Below are positions 11,150 through 23,907 of a DNA stretch of 64,000 nucleotides, one piece after another. The stretch is from positions 99,965,795-100,029,794 of the forward strand of contig OW386293.2 in assembly GCA_936432065.2 (NCBI GenBank), in the 5' to 3' direction. Position 1 is the stretch's first letter, and every line of letters starts with the position of its first letter. The notes beneath the pieces were generated by a model, which was given only the letters and a program-made list of their open reading frames with translations, ran no database searches and was not told the origin of the DNA. This stretch comes from Rutpela maculata (Eukaryota > Arthropoda > Insecta > Coleoptera > Cerambycidae). The translations under genes and the position numbers were made by a program.

Positions 11150-11945
11150 CAGATACAGGGTGATTTACTACAATATGCGGAAAATAAAATGGTGTACTAG
11201 TCTTCTACGTGAGAAAGCCCCTGCAAAATTTTAGAGTGATCCGAGGTAATTTAGTATATTTCCTTGCATTAAAACTTGCAAAGATATACTACTGTTACTT
11301 GTTTATAGTCAGTGTATATAAGGCAATGGACTACGCACCTCAAATGAAAGTAAGGCAATTTGACCAACATGCATCGTGACTGGTATTTGTCTCTTTCTAT
11401 CTTATTACGCACTTCGACAACAATCAGGTCCATTATAGAGAATTAATTCTCTAATCTTTCTATATACGTAGTATAAGAGTTCACTGGCATAGGGTCAGTG
11501 TCTTGTGTCTTTATTGTCTTCCCGATTTCCAGTTAGAGCGTACCGTTAAACTTTCAAAAGTATTCGTAGATTGATACCGTTCAATATGCAATTCTATGCT
11601 TAGAACAGTGCATTGAACATTTTCTTTGACTTTTCATTACTTTTAAGTTTTGTGCTGGCAATTATTTTAATTTTTGCTATTTTTGTAGTGTGATTAAAAA
11701 TCCATAAAGTCATTTCTGCCAGCTTTGCTGTCAGTTCCAAGTCTGATAAAGAGGGAGGGGAAGTGATATAGTTACACCGCGTTACGTCAGATTGGTTAAA
11801 GTCATAGGCGACGTGTTTCTACAAAAAAAATAAGGAAATTCGTTTGGTAATATTTTTTTAATTTTTCATTTTCTTAACTCCTTTCGGTGGACACAACCTA
11901 CTGATAAATTTTCCTCATGTTGTGGTAAATCATCTTGTATATAAA
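11150..11945. mobile_element. Possible 0.8-kb element with short inverted ends
   Basis: ACAGGGTGATTTACTACA at the left is inverted relative to TGTGGTAAATCATCTTGTAT at the right. Nothing coding lies between. CAGGGTG is a frequent start of Tc1/mariner-type and other DNA elements, but the inverted match is short and imperfect. Confidence 0.35.
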
Positions 11946-12139
11946 CTTACACTTTTCAGGAAATATTGAAGAAATCAAGTTTTTTCGGTAAATCGATTCA
12001 ATGTCGATTGTTTTTAAAATTTTCATCCTGTTTAAAATTACAGTACAGGACCATGTGTCAAATTATAATCCCTGAATAATAGAAAGAGATTGAAAGTAAA
12101 ACAACATCTTCGCGGTAAGCAGTACGCATCACGCCCCGC

Positions 12140-12163
12140 ATGCTGTGTGTGTGTGTGTGCGTG
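12140..12163 (+). repeat. GT microsatellite
   Basis: A short run of GTGTGTGTGTGTG interrupted by a C. Confidence 0.8.
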
Positions 12164-14472
12164 TCAGCAGAGCATTTTGGACACATTTTCACGGATCATC
12201 TTGTAATGCTATGTACCATATCACGTTTTCTTAGCTTCTTTTTAAGTTTTTTTGACATCATAATCTGTTTCAGCGACCTCGAAAACCCCTTATATGTCAA
12301 TTTTAATTAAATTTTTCTAAAATCCTCAACATATGATAATTTTGTTAAAAAACCGTTTTTTTTGTTTAAATTTTCTCACATTTATATGTTTATAACTTTT
12401 TATTTTAAGCTATGTAAAAGTGATATCAAAAGGTTTTAGGAAAATCGAAGCTTCCCCTAATTATTTCGAAATAATGCATATTTTCAGCCTCTATTGGCTC
12501 CACTAATAGTATGTTAATAATTTGGCAAATGTTGTACGCATGGCACTTACTGTATAAAACAATCTGCAGGATGTGTACTTTTGGTTTTACCAATGCTTTT
12601 GTATATTTCTTCACTAATGTTGCTGTTTCTCATTCAACAGAAACTGAAAAAACCCTCGTGATTGCCAAAATAAGTGCCGGACGGACTCTATTTCATTGCT
12701 GTTCATAAGCGCCACCAGCTGTTATAGTTTAACAATTTCCCATTTACTTTTCGAATGAATTTTCTCTTTTGCATTACTATCTGAAAAATCCACACCCAAT
12801 ATAAATCAATAACGTATCCTATCCAAATGTCGATGAACCCTCCATACAATAGGAATTAATTTTATGCTCACCAAGTAATTTATACGCCAAAAAATTCGAT
12901 TAAACTACAGTAAGCGCAATTCAAAAATAGCAACATCGTTTTCATTCGTTATAATTGGAATTGCTCCCTTAAATTTATGTCTTGTAAAATTTACGACAAA
13001 TCGATAGCCGCCGACGACATTTTAGTTGTCCCAGCATTTAAAATGTTTTTAAAGATTTATTATTCCACTGATTGGCTAATTTTGGGGCGCAGGATGGTGA
13101 CGTATTTATCACGCGATTCCTTTATCTAAACTCGTTTTGATATACTACGCTGGGAAAAAAACACTAAATTATATCACGGGTTTGAAAACAGAGGTGACTG
13201 ATACTATGTCATTTGTACTTAGATATGACATTTTTTTCTTAAGACATTTGGGGTCATGTTAAATGGTGTAAAACGGTATATATTCTTTCAACTTGCGTCA
13301 TCACATACTGAAAATTACGGGAAGGTGAAGGGCAACTCATATATTTTAATGATACTTATTTATTAATATATGTCGGGTATACATTATTTTATCGGTGTTG
13401 TCATGGGATATTAAACAAATTAATTTGTTTCGTTAAAGACTCTATTACCATACTAGCGAGGTAATGAACCCATTACTGCACTGTTTTCTTCTAAATCAAG
13501 GAATGGCACTGATGACAGGAACTGAAGCAGAATTTGTTATTATTTGCACAATAACAACAACATTTATTCTTTACATAAATTGATTACGAATTTCATCGGC
13601 CACTTTGTAAAGCTAAAAATGATTTGACCTATATTGAATTGAATTTTATGTCTCAAAATGTAACAATCTACTAATAAAGTCCTAATTTCTCAAAATATAC
13701 AAAGAATTATTAAATCAGTCATTTTAACCCTATTAGTACAGTAAATATAGAACAAAAATTACCTAAACCTAAACATCCAAAAGGTATAGGCAATTCGTGT
13801 CCCAGGTTGTTCACTATCCTCAGTACAACGCGCCATGAAAAAGCCCGATGTTTGTGGCGTCGGGTTTGGGAGGGAGGGGGGCGGGGGTGTCACTGACTAT
13901 CCTTTTTCCGCAGTTTTGCTCTGATATCTCCAAAACTATTAGGTTTATCAAGATGATGAACATAAACAAAGTTGTTGTACATAAAATTTCTGATAGAATT
14001 GGTCCTATTCATATTTTTGATCAACCTAACAGTTATCGAGATATGGAGAGGAGAAATCTGTGAAATGTTAAAAATTGACAAATAAAGCTAAAAATTGCCT
14101 TAAATTTGTCTGATTTGAGCTTAAATTGTTTGGATTGAAGTGAGTGAGAGTTGAAAAAGGAACCCGAAGAAGAGAAAGGATGACGGCCTTGAATACAATG
14201 AAGATCAGGTGGGCTGCCTGTTTTACGACCCTAGTTGTGCGACAGCGTTCCGTTCAGTAGTGTACCATCAAGTGCGTACCTATCTACTCGGGAATGTTGT
14301 TTAGTTTGGAAGTGTACACTTTTTATAAACGCGAGTTTTTGTGTAATCGACTGTGAGCAAATATAGTTCAGGAACGGCGTCATCGAAAGTTAGTTACTTT
14401 AAACGAGTAGATTTTTTTATTTTATCTTGTATATATTGTATATATTGTAGAGAGGTGTTATATGAAGCAAAA
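12164..14472. other. Long spacer without recognised genes
   Basis: Several 60-70-codon frames occur, some mirrored on both strands, but none shows a domain. A G-rich tract (GGGAGGGAGGGGGGCGGGGG) lies at 13868-13888. Confidence 0.45.
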
Positions 14473-14944
14473 GAGACTGAAAACTTGAATGCCTTACGAT
14501 ACAAACGTTACTTGACAACAATTGGTAAACAACCCGTACATGCTAACTTCATACTAGCCGCACTTCCACCGACAGAGGACGCTACATGAGAATACTCTTT
14601 ACGAGTGTACCATCAAGTGCAGCTCTGGCATGGTGTTGCAAAAGATCCTTTACAGTGAGGTTGGAAGAAGATTGGAAGGCAACTCCGCCCAGTGACTACA
14701 TCAATGGCTGCTGCACCAAATGAATTCCTGTTGTTGCACGATGATTGCACTCGAGTGCAGGAAGAATGGTCTGCAATGTTCAAGAATGTGCATAACGTGT
14801 GCAGGTCTTGACTGCACCAATAGAGATGAACCTGAAGAGTTCGATGCTGAGCAAATTTTAGTGTCAGATGATGTTCTTCTACTAGGAAAGGACTATGATT
14901 CAGATGACAGTGAAGAAAAGAGCAATGATGATGAAATCGAATAA
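14473..14944 (+). pseudogene. LPPT/CXC family relic A, C-terminal part
   Basis: The frame ending at 14589 carries LNALRYKRYL, then AALPPTEDA. After a TGA the same frame continues with LRVYHQVQLW, a second TGA, GWKKIGRQLRP and APNEFLLL. A different frame (14720-14944) supplies the cysteine-rich domain, with LECRKNGLQCSRMCITC and DCTN, and ends in an acidic tail (DSDDSEEK). Motif order matches relics B and E, so this is one decayed coding region with two stops and one frameshift. The cysteine spacing is like a CXC (tesmin/TSO1-type) DNA-binding domain. I know this domain combination only as unnamed predicted proteins in invertebrates. Function is inferred, not shown. Confidence 0.7.
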
Positions 14945-15500
14945 GTTTGAAAATACTTTCTGATCTTGTAATACTCTTGAAAATACATTATTATCTTGTA
15001 ATAAATGTAAAACACATCAAGATTTGTCTTTTTTGCGTTTCAAATCTCAACTTTTAGTGTTTCTTACATTTAACCGTCTTCCCGTCCTTCCTCCCCCCTA
15101 TAGATAACTAGACCTATGTATGCATAGGAACATCGTTTATGCAAATATACCCGCATAATTTCTATCTGAGATGTCCTTGAAATGAACCCTTCTTCATAAT
15201 AATAATAAATAGTAAGCAGCGTTGCCACATTTTTTCGTGCGAATCGACTAATTTCTTTTTTGAATCTACTAAAGCAATTTTTGAGAAGTTGTTATTGAAT
15301 TGTTATTGAATTTTTTTATGTAATTGTATGGTCTGATTTAATTTTAAATTGATAACAAAACATAAGAAATTAAGGGAAAGAAAAAACGACACAGGAAAGT
15401 AAAGGTACACTTCGTGAATTCGGGATAAAGTCAGAAAATTGATTTATTCATGTCAAAGCTTAACATATTATATTACAAAACATAATTATTGCCTATGTAT
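14945..15500. other. Spacer, no feature seen
   Basis: AT-rich sequence between relic A and the hAT-like element. Confidence 0.5.
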
Positions 15501-17880
15501 CAGAGCTGGGTAATTCTTGGTGAAAAAGTAATTAGCAATTACAATTCCTTTTTTTTTCGTGTAATTGTAATTGTAATTAAGTACTTTTTTTTATTAAAGT
15601 AATTTGGAATTGTAATTGCAGGAAAATTGATGAAGGAATTGTAATTTGTAATTATATTATTTGAACTATCTAATTACAAATTACTTCTATAAGTACAATT
15701 ACTTTTTCCAATTACAATTACTTTCTCCAATTACAATGACTTTCTCCAATTACAATTACTTTTTCCAATTACAATTAGTTTTTTTAATTACAATTACTTT
15801 AAGAACATGCGTATGTGGTTTAAAAAACAAGAGTGCATTAAAGCAGAATTTTACTGTTGCATAGATTAAAATGAATCTGAAAAGTTCAAAAAAATTTACT
15901 GACTAAAAACGAGTTTTTGCCGTGGTCCGCTGCACATTTATGTTTTTTTTATTAAGTACACAAGCTTTTGTATTTTTGTTCAATAAACTTTTAAAAACGA
16001 TGTGTTTATTGTTTATTATTATCATTCTTATTATTATTAGGCATTGTTATTATAGTGGAGTCGATTTAATCAATAAAATAGCGAGGTTGGGAAATTTTTT
16101 AAGATGGATGCAGACCTGGTGGAAATTGTTTGTCATGGCGAGTATAACAAAACCCCAAAATCTTGAGCTGACGCAAGAAATGGCTTTATTAGAACGACCT
16201 TTCTATCAAATCTTGGGTGAAACCGCGTTTTATTGGCCGAAAAGGGTTTTTTTTGGATATTTCAAGGGTCAAATTTGCAGTTTTAATTTTTTTTTTGACC
16301 ACTTAAACAATTAGTTAAGGAACGAAAATAGTAGTTTTATTATTAATATTAAAGGAACCTCCAGTTCCAATTTGGTGAAGATCAGACCATCCCCCCTCCC
16401 GATATATATATATACGAAACAAATTGAAAAAATTAAATAATTTCGGTTATCTTGATCAGATCTCAACCGAGTTGGCTGAAATTTGGAATGGAAGTAGTCT
16501 TTATCACACAAAAATTATTTATTAGATTTCAGCCAAAAATATTAAATAATTTGACTGAAACTGCAATTTCAAATTTTCTGAAATATTCAAATTTAAATAT
16601 CATCGGACCTAAAAGACGGATCAAATTTTGCTTTATGGCAAAAGGTAGGTTATTTTATGCACTTTTACATGATATAAGTCAAGAATCACTTTTCTTTACA
16701 TTCGGTCGTTTTTTAGTTTTGCATTATTATATAATATATGTGTACTCAGTGACTGGTATAAAGCAGAAAACAATTGTATTTATTATTTGTAAAACTTTAA
16801 AAAAGATATATATTTTTTATTTGTATAGTCGTGCCTATTGCTTTGACTAGGTATAGATAAATGTATATTATATTATATATGTGTGTGCGTGCGTGTATTT
16901 ATTTCTGTAAGTATGTGAATGTGTGAAAATTTATTTTATTTTTAATTTTTACGTGACTCAGGTAGCCGCTTCATGTATAATCGAAGGGTAACCGTGGTCT
17001 ATCTTTTACTTTTCAAAACAAGTATTTTGATATTATACCTCGCCTACCTTTTGCCACAAAGCAAATTTTGATCGGACTTTTAAGTCCGAAGATATTTCGA
17101 TTTGAAAATTTCAGAAAATTTGACTGAAACTGCTATTTCAGCCAAACTATTTAACATTTTTGGCTGAACTTTGGTTAACAGTTTTTGTGTGATAAAGACT
17201 ACTTCCATTCCAAATTTCAGCCAAATCGGTTGAGATCTGATCAAGACAGCCGAAATTTGATTTTCTCAGTTTTTTTCGTACATATATATGAATATCAGGA
17301 GGGTCAGATATCTTCCCCAAATTTAAACTGAAGGTTCCTTTAATATTGAGAAAAAAAGGATACATTTTCTTTTCTTAACTAGTTGTTCAAGTGATCAAAA
17401 AAAATTAAGACAACAAATTTGACTCTAAAAATGTCGGCCAAAAAAGCATGGTTCAACCCCCATTTAGAAATTAAAATTTTAGGGTTTTATTATAGGTACT
17501 CGTCATGACAAATAATTTCCGCAGGGTCTGCATCCATCTTAAAAATTTTCCCAATCCTTTCCTAAACCGACTCCACTATTAAGCTGCATTTTCTATATAT
17601 TTATTTAATTTTTCCTGATTACCCTTAAGGTCAAACATTCTAATAACAATTCTAATAAATATTAAAACGCAATATTACACAACACTTTTAGTTAAAATTT
17701 TTAACTTACCTCTTTGACTGTTTGGTCACTATAATTTGCTTTATCATAAAAGTAATTAGAAAAGTAATTGCTAATTCCTTTTTTAAAGACATGTACTTTG
17801 TAATTGTAATTAATTCCTTTTTAAAAAAAGTAATTTGTAATTGTAATTATTTTTAAATTACAAGTACTTACCCAGCTCTG
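15501..17880. mobile_element. 2.4-kb hAT-like element with perfect 8-bp duplication
   Basis: The left end is CAGAGCTGGGTAA and the right end TTACCCAGCTCTG. The flanks are CTATGTAT at 15493-15500 and CTATGTAT at 17881-17888, a perfect 8-bp target duplication as hAT transposases make. Subterminal arrays of AATTACAATTACTTT lie at 15525-15800 and 17745-17865, oriented oppositely at the two ends. The inner part is a 1.5-kb inverted repeat. No transposase is encoded, so the element is non-autonomous. It shares its terminus with the element at 466-2037, but the subterminal repeat unit differs. Confidence 0.9.
16055..17585. repeat. Inverted repeat inside the hAT-like element
   Basis: The arms, about 16055-16650 and 17040-17585, are reverse complements. 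TTGATCAGATCTCAACCG on the left faces CGGTTGAGATCTGATCAA on the right, and AGTGGAGTCG faces CGACTCCACT at the outer edge. Frames at 15922-16314, 16452-16850 and 17365-17147 follow this symmetry and are not taken as genes. Confidence 0.85.
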
Positions 17881-18049
17881 CTATGTATGTATCTTAATAC
17901 TAGCACAGAAAAAAACAGAACCGATTCTGATATTAAAAACTGAATCATTAACAATATTTTTAACAAAACATTTAACCATATAATATATCAAAAATCTATC
18001 AGAAATTTACCAGCAAATTTTACCTACCAAACTTTACTTTGTTTATTTT

Positions 18050-18544
18050 AGCTATGTACGGAGCTCCAAAAAGAAAAACATCAATTGTTATAATTATAGA
18101 TATTTTAGTTTTGCAAAATGCACTAGACTAAATAAGCCTGTGCAATATTCGTCACTTCCACCCACAGCAGCAGCTACCCAACAACATCTATTCAGGGTAT
18201 ATTACCAGGCTCAAACTTGGCTGGGAAAAGATTTGAACCATCAGCAATGGGGTTGGACTTTAAACAATAATTTATTGGAGTCAACAACTACTCTGATTCC
18301 TCCTGCACCAGATGAATTTCTCAATTCTATTTTCTGCAACTGCACAAAAGGTTGTGGCGTCAATTGTGGATGCAGAAAAATAGAATTGCCATGCTCTGTA
18401 GTGTGTGACTCTTGCCTGGACCAGTCGTGTCTCAATATGGTGTCCGAGGATACAACCGTTGAATCTGAGTTCAGCGATGATGAAGCCAACCTCATTTCGT
18501 TACTTTCCGCTGAGATGATTGTTGAAGATGAAAATATTGAATAA
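18050..18544 (+). pseudogene. LPPT/CXC family relic B, C-terminal part
   Basis: The frame runs without a stop from about 18041 to 18544. It shows RYFSFAK, SSLPPTAAA, FRVYYQAQTWLG, WGWTLNNNLL, IPPAPDEFLNSIFC, then the cysteine-rich block (CNCTKGCGVNCGCRK, PCSVVCDSC, SCLNM) and an acidic tail ending VEDENIE. Just upstream another frame reads MYGAPKRKTS, which fits the LYG block of relic C, so one frameshift lies near 18080. The sequence TTTGTTTATTTTAG before 18051 is a good splice-acceptor shape, so 18051-18544 may have been a last exon. The long intact frame makes this the best-preserved C-terminal domain in the window. The family's function is unknown. Confidence 0.75.
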
Positions 18545-19091
18545 GTGGAAATAGAAGAGATAGACGGAGACGAGGAAGAAGAAGTCCGCAAAGACGAACA
18601 ATAATCAACAAAATTATAATATAACTTGTAATTTTACCTCAAAGGTGGTGCGGAAACGAATGCAGCGCAATGCCCGAGTTTTCTCAGCCTTATATCTCAA
18701 AAGCTATTGGTTCTATGCAAATTTTGTATAGGACCTTTTTTATGCAGATTTATCTCACGAACAAATTTTATAACAACCAAAATTAACGTAAAACCGATAA
18801 TTTACGAGAAAAACTTATTTTCGTGACCTTTAACCATCTGTAACTTTTGTAGCTGTCTAGTTGGCTTTATGCACTTTTGAGAAATTACTTGTGATGCCAA
18901 AATAAAGAGAATTCCGTTGGAAAATATTCAGTTGGATTTTTTTAGAGGTTCATGTATAAATTGACGTCTAGAAATGGTTGATACAGTGATATGTTATTTT
19001 TAAGCATTGATACATCTCGTATTATAAACATAAAAAAGATTTTTTTTACGTAATAATGTTCTTAATATTGTCTAAATGTTGGTTGTGGCAT
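18545..19091. other. Spacer, no feature seen
   Basis: AT-rich sequence between relic B and the 4.4-kb inverted repeat. Confidence 0.45.
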
Positions 19092-19342
19092 TTTCTTAAT
19101 TTTTGGGATGCTCTGCCACATATTATATTTTCTTCTAAACAATGTCTGAAATCTACAAAATAATACAATTGACCAGTATTTTACTGGAAAATAACCTCTA
19201 CGCTTGTGACTTTCACGTCAATCAGTTAGATGGTGGTTTTTGTCAAATAATGAATAAGAACAAAAATATAAAAATTACGTATTTTGCTGACGTTTCGGAA
19301 AACGAATCTGTTTCCTTTCTGAAAGCGTATTATAATGTTTGT

Positions 19343-19758
19343 GTGCTGTGTATATTAAATACACAACTTTTAAAAAATATTTGTTTTATTCAGTATCCAT
19401 AGATACTTACTCCTTACACAGAACTGTTGATATATCTAGTTGATAGTTTTATTTTAAACAATGTTGAGTTTGTTAAGTTCTTCTTTTAACATCGGCAAAT
19501 ATCTACGGAACAATTCGACACGCGTTTATCCTCATTCAGTGGTATTATAGCCGCTTCTTTAATTTTTCTTTTCTTGCTAGCCGTCTCTTTTGCTAAAATT
19601 TTTGCCGAGTCCCAGTTTATTCTATGTCCGTTCTCCCAAGCGTTAAAAATAAAACTATCAACTAGATATATCAACAGTTCTGTGTAAGGGGTAAGTATCT
19701 ATGGATACCGAATATAACAAATATATTCTTAAAGCTGTATATTTAATATACACAGCAC
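19343..19758. mobile_element. 416-bp fold-back insertion in the left arm
   Basis: It starts GTGCTGTGTATATTAAATA and ends with the near reverse complement TATTTAATATACACAGCAC. Inside, AACTGTTGATATATCTAGTT at 19421 faces its reverse complement at 19655. The matching place in the right arm (about 23207) has no insertion, so it arrived after the inverted repeat formed. Confidence 0.85.
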
Positions 19759-20794
19759 ACAATAGACCATTTACTTTCAGTCATATGCATCTGTTGGACA
19801 TACTTTTAAAATTAGGTCCATCATATGTAAAATTTTCTGCCGAATCCATTTCCGGAGGGCGATTTGCGATACAAGCTTGCGTTCATCCCCTATATTAATT
19901 TTTCACCCCTTTTCGGCGATACACGATATTTAACATTTTTCAGATATATCTCGTGTTATCTCAGAAACTATAAAATCTACAAGGATCAAATTTTAGACGG
20001 AGATTAAACAATGTATGTCGATTACGATAGCTGTACTAAAATGATATTTTGATTATTGATCTTCTAAGAAAAAAATAAAAACTGCAGGGATGCTGAAATA
20101 TTGTAGGGAAAATTGTAGCATCGAGGTATTTTTTCTACGTGTAGAAATATTATATCAGTTATGTGAGCAGTATTGTAGTAGAAACATCAAATTTAATTTT
20201 AGTGAAAAAATATTTTACAATCGGATCAGTCTGGCGGAAGATATCAATTATTTAGTATCGGGAGCGAAACCCTGCGCTTTGATCGCACATGCATAGAGTG
20301 TTGTAAACTGTGGTAGAATAAGCCCTTCGCATCATTCGACATCGCAAGGCATTATTTGAATATGATTGAAATAGCAAATAGAAACGTGTGTATACAAAAA
20401 TGAATGAAAGAATTGTCACATTGGGGTAAATTTGTCTTTGTACAAAGATAAAATTAGTTTTGAATCAAGAATATTTCGTCTCATATATAAGCGCCAATTA
20501 ACAAACTCTTCATATAAACATATATTTTAGTGGCAAGTTCTAAAAAATTGTTATAAATAAAATGATTTATTAAAACCCATTACTTTCTTGAAAAAATTAT
20601 TAAAAAAGAAACTACAACTACAATTACATAATGAATAAGGAATTGTAAAGAATTTGGTTTGCTGAAAACCTAAACAATATTTTTTTTGATGATTAACAAA
20701 AATGTAAAATAAATTAATCAATAATTTTAAATACAATTATTTATTCTGTATGGGGAATATATTTATTTGCGTATATACCAAACAGTCAAAATTT

Positions 20795-21203
20795 ACAATT
20801 AATTATTTTTTATTTATTTGCTTTTATCATGATTAGAGAATATTATTTAGGTATTATGCAAATCACAACTTACACACTTTTTTATTTATTATGAAAATAT
20901 CTACTTTCTGTATACTGTTGCCCTAATCTACTAGTTAGGTAAATACTTTAAAACACTTATTATTGAAGAACCAATTAAAACAACTACTCTCCTAATCCTA
21001 TCATGTAATTCAATACTTCGTCAGTATTAGCTAGGAGAGTAGTTGTTTTGATTGGTTCTCCAATAATAAAGATTTTAAACAGTATATTAGCGTGCCCAGA
21101 TTAGGGCAACAATATACAGAAAGTAGGTATTTTCATAATAAATAAAAAAGTGTGTAAGTTGTGATTTGCATAATACCTAAATAATATTCTCTAGTCAAAA
21201 TTT
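20795..21203. mobile_element. 409-bp palindromic insertion with 11-bp duplication
   Basis: AGTCAAAATTT occurs at 20784-20794 and again at 21193-21203, bracketing the insertion. The right arm at about 22160 has the uninterrupted site. The core 20835-21192 is almost fully palindromic, from AGAGAATATTATTTAGGTAT to ATACCTAAATAATATTCTCT. No coding sequence is present. An 11-bp duplication is unusually long for most small DNA elements. Confidence 0.8.
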
Positions 21204-21541
21204 AATTCAACTCATTAGATAATGTCGTACAGAAAGAAGCTATCTATGTAAATAGATTAAAAATATTTTATTCAATAAATACTCTAGTCAGATTTACAAT
21301 TTCCCATGCATATGCAGCTTATTATGCAATCAACTCCTAGTTTTTTACAACAACACCTAATACTGCAGCTATTATTTTTACACTTGCAGGTTGTCACATC
21401 CATTTGTTCTGGTTTCGGGTGTTTTGTGATCGTGATGGGAATGAAAATGTTGTACTCTTTTTTCCAACCATATTCATGAATATTCAGTAATTCAGGGGAC
21501 GGATTACTAGCATTTTTCCATAAAAATATTGTATAGGCACT

Positions 21542-21829
21542 TCATTTTGCATGCTGAGTGAGGGCATCCTCAGTAGGTGGCAACGTCCTCAAATTCATTT
21601 CGCATTTTTTAAATAAATGTGCTCGTAAATGATCTAAACTATCTTCAAAATTGGGACGACCATACAAGCATTTGAAAAAGTAAGAAGCTGCTGCCGTAAA
21701 TTGAAAAACATCCGCTTTCTGAGAGTATTGCGCTAAAGGAACCATTTCATTGGCGTTAATGTTTCGCAAGAGAGTCTTAAGTACTGTTTTATTTGCCCTT
21801 CTTGCATTTGCATGCAAAACGAAGAACAA
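21542..21829 (-). pseudogene. LPPT/CXC family relic C, middle part
   Basis: The minus-strand frame reads, in order, NKTVLKTLLRN, YFFKCLYGRPNFEDSLDHLR, LFKKCEMN, then LRTLPPTEDALTQH, and stops shortly after. This is the segment between the GCDT block and the RVYxQ block in fuller members. Neither the nuclease-like half nor the cysteine-rich half is present. It forms the loop of the 4.4-kb inverted repeat, and its ends run a few bases into both arms, as if the arms had closed around a captured piece. It is not a complete gene. Confidence 0.7.
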
Positions 21830-23907
21830 TATTTTTATAGAAAAATGCTAGTAATCCGTCCCCTGAATTACTGAATATTCATGAATATGGTTGGAAAAAA
21901 GAGCACAACATTTTCATTCCCATCATGATCACAAAACACCCGAAACCAGAACAAATGGATGTGACAACCTGCAAGTGTAAAAATAAAAAATAATAGCTGC
22001 AGTATTAGTTGTTGTAAAAAACTAGGAGTTGATTGCATAATAAGCTGCGTATGCATGGGAAATTGTAAATCTGACTAGAGTATTTATTGAATAAAATATT
22101 TTTAATCTATTTACATAGATAGCTTCTTTCTGTACGACATTAAATAATGAGTTGAATTAAATTTCAACTGTTTGGTATATACGCAAATAAATATATTCCC
22201 CATACAGAATAAATAATTGTATTTAAAATTATTGATTAATTTATTTTACATTTTTGTTAATCATCAAAAAAAATGTTTAGGTATTCAGCAAATCAAATTT
22301 TTTACAATTCTTTATTCATTATTCATTATGAAATTGTATATCGTTTCCTTTTTAATAATTTTGTCAAGAAAGTAATGGGTTTTAATAAATCATTTTATTT
22401 ATAACAATTTTTTAGAACTTGCCACTAAAATATATGTTTATATGAACAGTTTGTTAATTGGCGCTTATATATGAGACGAAATATTCTTGATTCAAAACTA
22501 ATTTTATCTTTATACACAGACAAACTTATCCCAATGTGACAATTCTTTCCTTACATTAAATTTGCAAACGAGCATTTTTGTATACACACGTTTCTATTTG
22601 CTATTTCAATCGTATTCAAATAATGCCTTGCGATGTCGAATGATGCGAAGGGTGCGTTCTGCCACAGTTTACAACACTTTATGAATGTGCGATCAAAGCG
22701 CAGGGTATCGCTCCCGATACTAAATAATTTATATCTTCCGCCAGACTAATCCGATTGTAAAAATTTTTTTCACTAAAATTAAATTTGATGTTTCTACTAC
22801 AATACTGCTCACATATCTGATATAATATTTCTACACATAGAAAAAATACCTCGATGCTACAATTTTCTTTACAATATTTCATTTTTTTCTTAGAAGATTA
22901 ATAATCAAAATATCATTTTAGTACAGCTATCGTAATTGCCATACATTATTTAATCTCCGTTTAAAATTTGATCCTTGTAGATTTTATAATTTCTGAGATA
23001 ACACGAGATATGTCTGAAAAATGTTAAATATCGTGTATCGCCGAAAAGGAGTGAAAAATCAATATAGGGGATGAACGCAAGCTTGTATCGCAAATCGCCC
23101 TCCGGAAATGGATTCGGCAGAAAATTTTACATAACATAGACCTAATTTTAAAAGTATGTCCAAAAGATGCATAGCAATGAAGAAATTGCGGAATTTATCT
23201 ATCTACAAACATTATAATACTCTTTGAGAAAGGAAACAGATTCGTTTTCTGAAACGTCAGCAAAATACGTCATTTTTATATTTTTGTTCTTATTCATTAT
23301 TTGTCAAAAAACCACCCTCTAACTGATCCTTTGACGTAAAAGTCACAGGCGTAGAGGTTATTTTCCAGTAAAATGCTGGTTAATTGTATTATTTTGTAGA
23401 TTTCAGACATTGTTTAGAAGAAATTATATGTGGCAGAGCATCCCAATAAGAAACAGAGAATAATATTCTTATTATTCCAAGAAAAAATTTAATTCCGTGA
23501 GAGAGTAACTCACAGGCACAAGCTAAAATATTCACCCTTCACCTACAACCCTTATTCTTGTTAACATTAAGACCTTAATCTTATTGATTATTCAATGAGC
23601 TGGTATGGACGGTGTTGTAAAAATACCACAATGAAATCTGCACGCTATTAAATCATTTTTAAGGGATACATCATGTTTATTCAAATTTATACTATGAAAG
23701 GGCGGCCTTATCGTACCTAATTGACAAAATTTAACAAATTCGAGCAACTCACGCAGATAAGGCTGCAAAGTGGGAAATGTACAGTAATGAACATCATAGT
23801 TGTAAAAGAAATGTAATTTTTCTTTTGTGGGTTTTCTAATTTCGCCAATAATGCAACACTACAATACCCAACAAAATAAAATACGAAGTAAAAGTAATCT
23901 ATTCTGA

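Larger units (their letters stand above)
19092..23454. repeat. 4.4-kb inverted repeat with a captured gene piece in the loop
   Basis: The left arm (19092-21555) and right arm (about 21792-23454) are reverse complements along their length. GGGATGCTCTGCCACATA at the outer left faces TATGTGGCAGAGCATCCC at the right, and AATCCGTCCCCTGAATTACT marks the inner edge. Once two later insertions in the left arm are removed, both arms are about 1.65 kb and look highly similar. The roughly 240-bp loop is a piece of the LPPT/CXC family. A transcript could fold into a very long hairpin. Mirrored frames (20090-20296 and 22882-22679) are shared by the arms but show no domain. Confidence 0.9.

Noticed and set aside
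13848..14081. Overlapping frames on both strands
   Set aside because: No motif. They mirror each other because of local symmetry.
15661..15864. Frame with repeated NYNYFFQLQL-like peptides
   Set aside because: It is the subterminal AATTAC repeat array of the hAT-like element read through.
20090..22882. Pair of conserved 67-68-codon frames in the arms of the 4.4-kb inverted repeat
   Set aside because: Their similarity comes from the inverted repeat itself. No domain, and too short to argue for selection without a substitution analysis.
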